Positions 7,771-13,817 of a stretch of DNA of 29,614 nt are shown in pieces (position 1 is the first letter of the stretch; each line of letters starts with the position of its first letter). Origin of the DNA: Actinomycetes bacterium (GTDB lineage Bacteria; Actinomycetota; Actinomycetes; Propionibacteriales; Propionibacteriaceae); contig JAEXCA010000226.1 in assembly GCA_023393755.1 (NCBI GenBank), positions 1-29,614 of the forward strand, written 5' to 3'. A program made the translations under genes and the position numbers. The notes under the pieces are model-generated. The model searched no databases, was not told the origin of the DNA, and saw only the letters and a list, made by a program, of their open reading frames with translations.

Positions 7771-8645
7771 GCGACCGGAACGTGGCGGGGATCTCGCGCC
7801 GGCAGTTGCTGATCCGCGGCTCCGCGCTGGCGGTCGGCGGCGCCGCGCTGCTGGCCGGGTGCGGTGGCCCGTCCATTCCCACCCCGACGGCCTCCCCCAC
7901 CGGCTCGATCCGCGCCCAGCTGGACGAGGCGATCCGGATCATCGCCAACGGCTCGGACAAGCTCGGGGTCGCCATCCACGACCTGCGCAATGGCGCCGTC
8001 TACGGGTTCAACCCCGAGTACGCCAGCCAGAGCGCGTCCATGGCCAAGCCGATGATCGTGCTGATGGCCGAGCGCCGCGCGCGGGCCACCGGCGTCCCGC
8101 TGACCGCCGAACAGCGCGAGCAGGCCACCGCCGCGATCACCCGCTCGGAGAACGACCCGGCCGATGCGTTGTACGCCTTCGCCGGTCAGGGCGCTGCCTA
8201 CACCGAGCTGGCCGGCGAGCTGGAGTTGCCGAACACGCACGCCGACGACGGCCACCTCGAATCCTGGAGCTGGACGTGGACCACGCCCGCCGACCAGGTG
8301 CTGCTGGTGCAGCGACTGGTCGAGGGCTCCCCGGCGGTCACCGACGAGGAGCGGGGGTTCGTCTGGGACCTGATGGGCGAGGTGATCGACGAGCACTCCT
8401 GGGGCGTCGGCGCGCCCCGGTCCGAGACAGTGAAGGTGCACCTGAAGAACGGCTGGGTGGAGTTCAAGTCCAGCGACGGGCTGTGGGCGGTGAACTCGAT
8501 GGGCCAGGTGGAGGGCGACGGGCGCAACTACCGGATCGCCATGATGACCCGCACCCCCGACTTCGACACCGGCCGGGAGACCCTGGACGCGATCGGTACG
8601 TGGGTCTTCGACATCCTGGGCTCGGGCCCGATCGAGCCCGCCTGA
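7767..8645 (+). CDS. Tat-exported lipoprotein with class A beta-lactamase-like serine hydrolase fold
   Basis: The N terminus has a twin-arginine signal (ISRRQLLIRG, residues 9-18), a hydrophobic stretch and the lipobox ALLAGC with the lipidated Cys at 32. The 292-residue protein then shows S-M-A-K (91-94) as a candidate SxxK nucleophile motif, S-E-N (127-129) as SxN and K-N-G (227-229) in the place of KTG. This order and spacing fit the penicillin-recognising serine hydrolase fold (Pfam Beta-lactamase2). Activity on beta-lactams is not implied; many actinobacterial members have unknown substrates, and KNG is a departure from KTG/KSG. The start is supported by GGGGAGGAG six nt upstream plus the ATGA overlap with the preceding gene. 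It acts outside the membrane. Confidence 0.82.
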   Translation: MSDRNVAGISRRQLLIRGSALAVGGAALLAGCGGPSIPTPTASPTGSIRAQLDEAIRIIANGSDKLGVAIHDLRNGAVYGFNPEYASQSASMAKPMIVLMAERRARATGVPLTAEQREQATAAITRSENDPADALYAFAGQGAAYTELAGELELPNTHADDGHLESWSWTWTTPADQVLLVQRLVEGSPAVTDEERGFVWDLMGEVIDEHSWGVGAPRSETVKVHLKNGWVEFKSSDGLWAVNSMGQVEGDGRNYRIAMMTRTPDFDTGRETLDAIGTWVFDILGSGPIEPA

Positions 8646-10489
8646 TGCCACATCTGGAGGTCAACGGCGTCAGCTACACCCTGCCGGACGGGCGTCCGCT
8701 GCTGAACGACGTGTCGTTCCGGGTGGGCGACGGCGCCCGGGTGGCGCTGATCGGGCCGAACGGCACCGGCAAGACCACGCTGCTGCGGATCATCTCCGGC
8801 GAGCTTGCCGCCGAGGACGGCTCGGTCTCCGCTTCGGGGCGGCTGGCGGTGATGAGCCAGTTCATCGGCAAGCTGCGGGGCACCGAGACCGTCCGGGATC
8901 TGCTGGCGTCGGTGGCGCCGGAGCGGGTGCGCAAGGCCGTGCAGGCGCTGGACGCCGCCGAGCTGGCCATGATGGAACGTGACGACGAGCCGACCCAGCT
9001 GGCCTACGCCCAGGCGCTCGCCGACTTCGGCGACGCCGACGGCTACGAGTACGAGTCGACGGTCTGGGACACCGTGACCACCGCCGCGCTGGGAGTGCCG
9101 TTCCAGCGCGCGCAGTACCGCGAGGTGAACACCCTCAGCGGCGGCGAACAGAAGCGGCTGGTGCTGGAGGCCTTGCTGACCGGCCCGGAGGAGGTGCTGG
9201 CGCTGGACGAGCCGGACAACTACCTCGACGTGCCGGCCAAACTGTGGCTGGAACGGCGGCTGGTCGAGTCGGGCAAGACGGTGCTGCTGATCAGCCACGA
9301 CCGGGAGCTGCTGAGCAGCGTCCCGACCGCGATCGTCACCCTGGAGCCCGGTCCGGCCGGCGCCACCGCCTGGACCCACCCGGGCACCTACCGCACCTGG
9401 GGCGAGGCCCGGGAGGCGCGCAATGCCCGGCTGGAGGAACTCCGCCGCCGCTGGGACGAGGAGCATGCCAAGCTCAAGGCGCTGGTGCTGATGTACAAGC
9501 AGAAGGCCGCCTACAACGACGGCCTGGCCTCCCGCTACCAGGCCGCCCAGACCCGGCTGGCCAAGTTCGAGGAGGCCGGCCCGCCCGAGCAGGTGGTCAG
9601 CCAGCACCAGGTGAGGATGCGCCTGCGGGGCGGCCAGACCGCCCGCCGCGCGGTGGTGTGCGAGCAGCTGGAGTTGAGGGTGGGGGCCGCGACCCTTCGA
9701 GACTCCGAGCTTCGCTCGGACCTCAGGGATCGCTCAGACCCAACTCACCAACCCCCAACACCAGACCAGCCAAACCCAACTCACCGATCCCTGAGGTCGG
9801 ACGCGCCAGCGGCCGAGTCTCGAAGGGTCGCGACCGACCTCCTGATGGCACCCTTCGACCTCACCGTCTGGTTCGGCGAACGGATCGCCGTGCTCGGTTC
9901 GAACGGCTCCGGGAAATCCCACTTCCTGCGGCTGCTGGCCGCCGGTGGTTCCCGGCCGGACGCCGAGCACGAGCCGGTCGGCGATGTCGCCGCCGAGCCG
10001 GTGATCCACAACGGCATGGCCAAGCTGGGCAGCCGGGTCCGTCCGGGCTGGTTCGCCCAGACCCACCAGCACCCGCAGCTGGCCGGACGCACCCTGCTGG
10101 AGATCCTGCACCGCGGCGACGCCCACCGCGCCGGCATGGGACGGGAGGAGGCCTCCCGCGCGCTGGACCGCTACGGCCTGGTGCACGCCGCCGAGCAGAC
10201 CTACGACACCCTCTCCGGCGGCCAGCAGGCCCGGCTCCAGATCCTGCTGCTGGAGCTCTCCGGCGCCACCCTGCTGCTGCTCGACGAGCCCACCGACAAC
10301 CTCGACCTCCACTCCGCCGAAGCCCTGGAGGAGGCGCTGACCGCCTTCGAGGGGACGGTGCTCGCGGTCACCCACGACCGCTGGTTCGCCCGCTCCTTCG
10401 ACCGCTTCCTGGTGTTCGGCGCGGACGGCCGGGTCACCGAGCACGACGAACCTGTCTGGGACGAGGCCCGCGTCCGCCGCCCACGCTAG
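8645..10489 (+). CDS. ABC-F family ATPase (ribosome-associated type) carrying an in-frame palindromic insert
   Basis: Two ABC domains lie in one soluble chain without membrane segments, the ABC-F plan. Domain 1 has Walker A GPNGTGKT (37-44), LSGGEQ, Walker B VLALDEPDNYLD and ISHD; the interdomain linker is a charged helix pair (about 250-330); domain 2 has GSNGSGKS, LSGGQQ, LLLLDEPTDNLD and VTHDRW. ABC-F proteins bind the ribosomal E site and act in translation or antibiotic protection. The ATG overlaps the upstream TGA (TGATG) with no Shine-Dalgarno. Between 'CEQLEL' and 'LLMAPFDL', just before the second Walker A, about 50 residues with no ABC-F character are encoded by a 145-bp palindrome (9688-9832). 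The total of 614 residues is thus longer than expected for this family (about 550). Confidence 0.9.
   Translation: MPHLEVNGVSYTLPDGRPLLNDVSFRVGDGARVALIGPNGTGKTTLLRIISGELAAEDGSVSASGRLAVMSQFIGKLRGTETVRDLLASVAPERVRKAVQALDAAELAMMERDDEPTQLAYAQALADFGDADGYEYESTVWDTVTTAALGVPFQRAQYREVNTLSGGEQKRLVLEALLTGPEEVLALDEPDNYLDVPAKLWLERRLVESGKTVLLISHDRELLSSVPTAIVTLEPGPAGATAWTHPGTYRTWGEAREARNARLEELRRRWDEEHAKLKALVLMYKQKAAYNDGLASRYQAAQTRLAKFEEAGPPEQVVSQHQVRMRLRGGQTARRAVVCEQLELRVGAATLRDSELRSDLRDRSDPTHQPPTPDQPNPTHRSLRSDAPAAESRRVATDLLMAPFDLTVWFGERIAVLGSNGSGKSHFLRLLAAGGSRPDAEHEPVGDVAAEPVIHNGMAKLGSRVRPGWFAQTHQHPQLAGRTLLEILHRGDAHRAGMGREEASRALDRYGLVHAAEQTYDTLSGGQQARLQILLLELSGATLLLLDEPTDNLDLHSAEALEEALTAFEGTVLAVTHDRWFARSFDRFLVFGADGRVTEHDEPVWDEARVRRPR
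9688..9832. repeat. 145-bp palindromic element inside the ABC-F coding sequence
   Basis: The outer arms are a perfect 18-bp inverted repeat: CGCGACCCTTCGAGACTC at 9688-9705 and its complement at 9815-9832. An inner perfect 14-bp pair, GACCTCAGGGATCG (9719-9732), matches 9785-9798. The left half also holds a local hairpin CGAGC-TTC-GCTCG (9706-9718). The 52-nt loop (9733-9784) is rich in C and A and contains CCCAACTCACC twice. The reading frame stays open through the whole element. The CTTCGAGACTC type arms look like dispersed intergenic repeats of actinobacteria, related in part to 16491-16588 in this window. Confidence 0.88.
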
Positions 10490-10615
10490 CCGGGAACCCG
10501 GGAAGCCACCATGGCTACTGGAATGCTGCCCAGCCGCCGCCCACGCTAGCCGGGGAGTCGGGGCGCTCGGGGCGACCATCCGCGGCCTCGAGGCCCGCCG
10601 CCGGCGTTAGCCGGG
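10473..10615. repeat. Three degenerate copies of a ~22-bp motif at ~60-bp spacing
   Basis: The motif CCGCCGCCCACGCTAGCCGG occurs at 10474-10493 and again 60 bp later, at 10534-10553; a more diverged copy (CCGCCGCCGGCGTTAGCCGG) lies at about 10595-10614. The first copy contains the ABC-F stop codon TAG, so the end of that gene is part of the repeat. The region 10490-10811 has no credible gene; this array and the next element fill most of it. Confidence 0.65.
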
Positions 10616-10625
10616 GGCTCGCTCC

Positions 10626-10784
10626 GCGCATTCGCACCGCATATGCCGGCCCCGAAACCCCGGCCGGTCCACTCCCGCGCATTGACGCCGCATACCGACC
10701 CGAAGTGGGCCTTCGTATGCGGCGAGGATGCGCAGACCACCATCCGGGCTGGTCATCGCCCGGCCATATGCGGTGCGATTGCGC
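10626..10784. repeat. Symmetric four-copy repeat: two direct copies facing two inverted copies
   Basis: A 20-bp motif, GCGCATTCGCACCGCATATG, is at 10626-10645, with a related copy at 10677-10696; two complementary copies are at 10714-10733 and 10765-10784. Both same-orientation pairs are exactly 51 bp apart, and both opposed pairs are centred on 10705. The interval between copies is also partly similar between arms. The whole could fold into one long cruciform or stem in RNA. It lies between the convergent ends of the ABC-F gene and the gene at 10812-11492. Confidence 0.75.
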
Positions 10785-10811
10785 GAGAAACCCGGGGCCA
10801 CCAGCCTTACC

Positions 10812-11492
10812 TCAGCGACGGCGCCCTCGACGCCGGTTCGCGCCGCCTCCGCCCCGGGCGGCCCTGGCCGGTCGGGCCTTCTTCGGAGCGGACGCCCGCT
10901 CGCCCGACCCAGATTCCTTGTCCCGGCTTGTCAGGGCCGTACCACGGGAGCTGTTCGGCGTTCGACCCCGAACGACGCCGATGAAGTCCTCGATCCACGG
11001 ATGGTCGTTGTCGACCCGCCAGGCCAGGCCGATTCGGGTGGGGTCGGCGTCCGTGACCGGTCGATGCACCATGTCCCGGCGACTGTGCGTCCGAGCCACA
11101 GAGAGCGGCACCAGCAGCACCGCGTCGGCGAAGGCGGCCCGTTGCACGGCGTCCGACGTGACCTCGGTGAGCAGTACCTCGCCCGCCAGATCGGCCAGGC
11201 TGAGTTCCTCGACCACGGCGATCGGGTGATCCTTCGACGACCAGGCCACTGGCACCTCCTGGTACAGCGGGATCAGCTGGAGATCGTCGGTGTCCAGCGG
11301 CAGCCGGACGAAGCACAGGTCTACCTCACCGTCGTCCAGCACCCGGCGCTGCTCGGCCTGCGGTACCTCGCGGACCTGCAGGGTCACGTCGCGGTAGCGC
11401 TCGTCCCAGATCGTCCGCCACTTCCGCAGCGTGACCCCGGGGACGAACCCGACCCGCAGCACCTGTCGCTCCGCGGGCTCCTCAACGGTCAT
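10812..11492 (-). CDS. LysR-type substrate-binding domain protein lacking HTH
   Basis: The 226-residue protein begins directly with the effector domain of LysR regulators (LRVGFVPGVTLRKWRTIW, then GEVDLCFVRLPLDTDDLQLIPLYQEVPVAW and a GLAWRVDNDHPWIEDFIGVVR end). The usual 60-90 residue N-terminal helix-turn-helix is absent. After about residue 175 comes a disordered, strongly basic tail (KKARPARAARGGGGANRRRGRRR type) that could contact nucleic acid. The ATG at 11492 is chosen because TACCCT lies exactly 6 nt before it; the frame upstream is intergenic. Such HTH-free proteins are known in actinobacteria, but their role is unknown. It may sense a small molecule. It is transcribed towards the repeat region 10490-10811. 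Confidence 0.8.
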   Translation of the reverse strand: MTVEEPAERQVLRVGFVPGVTLRKWRTIWDERYRDVTLQVREVPQAEQRRVLDDGEVDLCFVRLPLDTDDLQLIPLYQEVPVAWSSKDHPIAVVEELSLADLAGEVLLTEVTSDAVQRAAFADAVLLVPLSVARTHSRRDMVHRPVTDADPTRIGLAWRVDNDHPWIEDFIGVVRGRTPNSSRGTALTSRDKESGSGERASAPKKARPARAARGGGGANRRRGRRR

Positions 11493-11498
11493 GGCCGC

Positions 11499-11504
11499 AG
11501 GGTA
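11499..11504 (-). promoter_or_regulatory. -10 hexamer, leaderless type, for the LysR-domain gene
   Basis: On the minus strand TACCCT is followed by GCGGCC and the ATG at 11492. No Shine-Dalgarno precedes this start. Confidence 0.5.
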
Positions 11505-11523
11505 CCCCGATCGCCCTTCCGGC

Positions 11524-11564
11524 CTGAGGTTCGAGTCGGTGCCGAACTCAGCACCACGGGGTGC
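11524..11564 (-). terminator. Tandem hairpins after the VanZ-like gene
   Basis: Downstream of the stop at 11581 are two hairpins: GCACC/GGTGC (11551-11564) and CTGAGGTTCG/CGAACTCAG (11524-11533 with 11543-11551, one bulge). They share the CAG/GCACC boundary, so they may be alternatives. There is no T-run, as is usual for high-GC actinobacteria. Confidence 0.4.
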
Positions 11565-11580
11565 GGAGAGGCGGCCAGCG

Positions 11581-12492
11581 TCAGGGCACCTCCGCCAGCG
11601 GGACGGTGCAGACCGCGCCACTGGCGGGAACGGCGGTGAAGCCGTCCGGACGCCACTCGGCGAACACGCAACGCACGGCGAAGTAGATGTTCCAGGTCAA
11701 CCGGGTGCGGGCGACCCCATCGCCGTTCCGGGTGACCATCGTGGGCCCGCCCGACTCGGTGTAGACCTCGAACAGCCGGTCGTCCCAGGCATCGTGGTTC
11801 GCCTCGTACTCGGCCAGGGTGGTCCCGGCGAAGCGGTGCTCCAGCAGTTCGACCGCGGTCGCCTGCCGCGCGGACGCCGCCCAGGCCGGAGCGCCCACCA
11901 GCACCGCCGCGCCCACCCCGAGGCTGAGGACGACCCGCGCGATCCGTCCGGTGCCGATCCGGCGGCGGCGAAGCACATCGCCCGCCAGCAGCACCACCGC
12001 GCCCGCGCCGGCCCCGACCACGGCGCCGGAGGTGTTGGCCACCAGGTCCATCAGGTCGTTCACCCCGATACCGGCCAGCGGCTGCACGACCTCGACGGCC
12101 AGCGACAGCAGCAACGCCGCACCGACCGTCCGCCACGGCGCCCGCCAGAGCAGGGTGGCGAAGAAGGCCACCGGCACGAACAGCACGACGTTGAGCCAGA
12201 CCTCGTTGCCGACCCGACCGGCCAGCACCCGCTCCAGCTGCCAATGGCCCAGGCACTGCCAGCAGGCGCCGCCCCACGGCTCGCGCAGCAGGGTCACCAC
12301 CAGCACCAGCCCCAGGCTGACCAGGAACCCGAAGTACAGCGCCGGCCGCGCCCGCCGCACCGCGCCCGGGGCCGCCTCGCTCCGACGGCCCGGCCGCTGC
12401 AGCCGATGGCGCAGCAGCCAGCTCGCTCCCGCCGCGAGCACGACGACCACCGCCAGCCCGCCGAGCACCTGGACCGTCACAAAGTTGCCCAT
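11581..12492 (-). CDS. VanZ-like family membrane protein
   Basis: The 303-residue protein has an N-terminal membrane segment (about 5-27), a basic loop and a VanZ core with segments at about 52-70, 98-116, 122-142 and 148-168, followed by one at about 185-205 and a soluble C-terminal domain of about 95 residues. VanZ hallmarks are NVVLFVPVAFF, the S-L-A-V-E-V-V-Q helix and NDLMDLVANTSGAVVG, which carry the conserved Glu, Gln, Asp and Asn. VanZ is linked to teicoplanin resistance in enterococci, but most relatives have no known role. ATG at 12492 is preceded by AAGGAG and GGGGAGG. It is divergent from the PadR operon across 90 bp, so the PadR operator could also affect it. The extracytoplasmic C domain is not recognised. 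Confidence 0.8.
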   Translation of the reverse strand: MGNFVTVQVLGGLAVVVVLAAGASWLLRHRLQRPGRRSEAAPGAVRRARPALYFGFLVSLGLVLVVTLLREPWGGACWQCLGHWQLERVLAGRVGNEVWLNVVLFVPVAFFATLLWRAPWRTVGAALLLSLAVEVVQPLAGIGVNDLMDLVANTSGAVVGAGAGAVVLLAGDVLRRRRIGTGRIARVVLSLGVGAAVLVGAPAWAASARQATAVELLEHRFAGTTLAEYEANHDAWDDRLFEVYTESGGPTMVTRNGDGVARTRLTWNIYFAVRCVFAEWRPDGFTAVPASGAVCTVPLAEVP

Positions 12493-12543
12493 GGCCTCCC
12501 CACTCCTTCTGCTCCGAGGGTGCCCACCCGAACCAAACGGCAT

Positions 12544-12576
12544 CTATACATTCAACGTATACTCTGCATGTATAGT
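12544..12576 (+). promoter_or_regulatory. PadR self-operator overlapping a leaderless -10 hexamer
   Basis: CTATACAT (12544-12551) and ATGTATAG (12568-12575) form a perfect inverted repeat, and a central GTATAC (12557-12562) is itself palindromic on the same axis (12559.5). ATGT/ACAT half-sites are typical of PadR-family operators. TATAGT (12571-12576), the apparent -10, overlaps the right half-site and lies 6 nt before the padR ATG at 12583. Binding would block RNA polymerase, giving negative autoregulation of the padR-ABC-FtsX operon. The stretch is strikingly AT-rich against its surroundings. Confidence 0.8.
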
Positions 12577-12582
12577 GCCGAC

Positions 12583-13107
12583 ATGGACAACTCGCTGGTG
12601 CTGCTGGGGCTGCTGGGTGTGCAGCCCAGCTACGGCTACGACCTCAAGCACGGCTACGACCGGCTGTTCGGACGCGAGAAGCAGCTCGCCTTCGGCCAGG
12701 TCTACGCGGTGCTGGCCCGGCTGCTGAAGAGCGGCCTGATCGACCTGCTCGGCGACGAGGCCGGCGCCGGACCCGACCGGAAGCGGTACCGGATCACTCC
12801 CACCGGCCGGGACGAGATCACCCGCTGGCTGTTCACCCCGGACGTCCCGTCGGCCACCCTGCAGAGCAACCTGTTCGCCAAGACCGTGATCGCCCTGCTG
12901 CTGGACGCCGACGCCGAACAACTGCTCGAAGCCCAGCGGGCCGAGCATCAGCAGCGGATGCGCGTCCTCACCCGGCAGAAGCCGAACGCCGACCTGGCCA
13001 CCGTGCTGCTCTGCGACCACGCGCTGTTCCACATCGAGGCCGACCTGCGCTGGATGGATCTGACCGCCGCCCGGCTGGGCGAGCTGCGCAGCGAGGTGCG
13101 GCGATGA
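12583..13107 (+). CDS. PadR family transcriptional regulator
   Basis: The 174-residue protein has the PadR winged helix at the N terminus (residues about 1-85: LVLLGLLGVQPSYGYDLKH, then FGQVYAVLARLLKSGLI and a RKRYRITPTGRDEITRWL wing) and a C-terminal helical dimerisation region (PadR C / Vir-like, about 95-170). The conserved YGYDL and Y-x-x-L-x-R-L-x-x-x-G-L pattern is complete. PadR proteins commonly repress drug or stress exporter genes and respond to their ligands. Here the gene overlaps the ABC ATPase gene by ATGA (13104-13107) and is preceded by a symmetric operator, so it very likely represses its own operon until a ligand binds. The start is supported by TATAGT 6 nt upstream. Confidence 0.92.
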   Translation: MDNSLVLLGLLGVQPSYGYDLKHGYDRLFGREKQLAFGQVYAVLARLLKSGLIDLLGDEAGAGPDRKRYRITPTGRDEITRWLFTPDVPSATLQSNLFAKTVIALLLDADAEQLLEAQRAEHQQRMRVLTRQKPNADLATVLLCDHALFHIEADLRWMDLTAARLGELRSEVRR

Positions 13108-13817
13108 GCGTGGAAGTCTCCCCCGCCGCTCTCGACTCCACCGTCACCGGCCCGCTGCTCAGCGCCCGTCAGATCACCCGCTCGTTCGGCCTGACCCAGG
13201 CGGTGCGCGGCATCGACCTGGACATCGCCGAAGGCGAGATCCTGGCGGTGATGGGCCCGTCCGGCTCGGGCAAGTCGACCCTGCTGCACCTGCTGGCCGG
13301 CGTCCTGGTGCCCGACACCGGCACGGTCAGCTTCGACGGCCAACGGGTGGACGCGCTGGACGAGACCGCCCGCGCCCGGCTGCGGCTGACCGCCTTCGGC
13401 TTCGTCTTCCAATTCGGCCAACTGCTCCCCGACCTGAGCGCCCTGGACAATGTCACCGTCCCGCTGCTGCTCAGCGGCGGCCGGCGGCACGACGCCCTCG
13501 CCAAGGCCCGCGACTGGCTGGAGCGCCTCGATCTCACCCCGGACGTCGACAAGCTGCCCGGCGAACTCTCCGGCGGCCAGGCGCAGCGGGTGGCGGTGGC
13601 GCGGGCGCTGGTCACCGAGCCCCGGGTGCTGTTCGCCGACGAACCCACCGGATCGCTGGACTCGCTGGCCGCGGAGAAGGTGATGCTCGCCCTGACCGAC
13701 CTGGCCCGCGCGGCCGGCACCACGGTCGTTCTGGTCACCCACGATCCGCGGACCGCCGCCTACGCCGACCGCGAGGTGGTGGTCCGGGACGGACGCCTCT
13801 CGGGAACCGGACGATGA
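13104..13817 (+). CDS. ABC transporter ATP-binding protein (MacB/LolD type)
   Basis: The 237-residue ATPase has Walker A GPSGSGKST (51-59), a Q-loop at VFQFGQLLPDLSALDNV, the signature LSGGQAQR, Walker B VLFADEPTGSLD and the H-loop VTHD. FADEPTGSLD is characteristic of the MacB/LolD/FtsE class that drives FtsX-type permeases by mechanotransmission rather than classical transport. It overlaps padR and the permease by ATGA at both ends (13104-13107 and 13814-13817), so the three are one translationally coupled operon. A short N-terminal extension (about 18 residues) precedes the domain. Export or removal of a membrane-active compound is a reasonable guess; the substrate is unknown. Confidence 0.93.
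   Translation: MSVEVSPAALDSTVTGPLLSARQITRSFGLTQAVRGIDLDIAEGEILAVMGPSGSGKSTLLHLLAGVLVPDTGTVSFDGQRVDALDETARARLRLTAFGFVFQFGQLLPDLSALDNVTVPLLLSGGRRHDALAKARDWLERLDLTPDVDKLPGELSGGQAQRVAVARALVTEPRVLFADEPTGSLDSLAAEKVMLALTDLARAAGTTVVLVTHDPRTAAYADREVVVRDGRLSGTGR

Noticed and set aside
7767..8645. A beta-lactamase resistance gene
   Set aside because: The SxxK, SxN and K-x-G motifs are present, but KNG replaces KTG and no context supports antibiotic hydrolysis; only the fold is claimed.
10626..10784. CRISPR array
   Set aside because: There are only four copies, two of them inverted, with imperfect repeats and no cas genes.
10546..10801. Small minus-strand open frames in the spacer after the ABC-F gene
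   Set aside because: They consist of the repeat units in another frame, have no ribosome site and no codon bias.
9244..11229. A long plus-strand open frame through the ABC-F gene end and the repeat region
   Set aside because: It is out of frame with clear ABC motifs and has Arg/Pro/Gly-rich low-complexity sequence; the part over 10490-10811 only reflects the 51-bp repeats.
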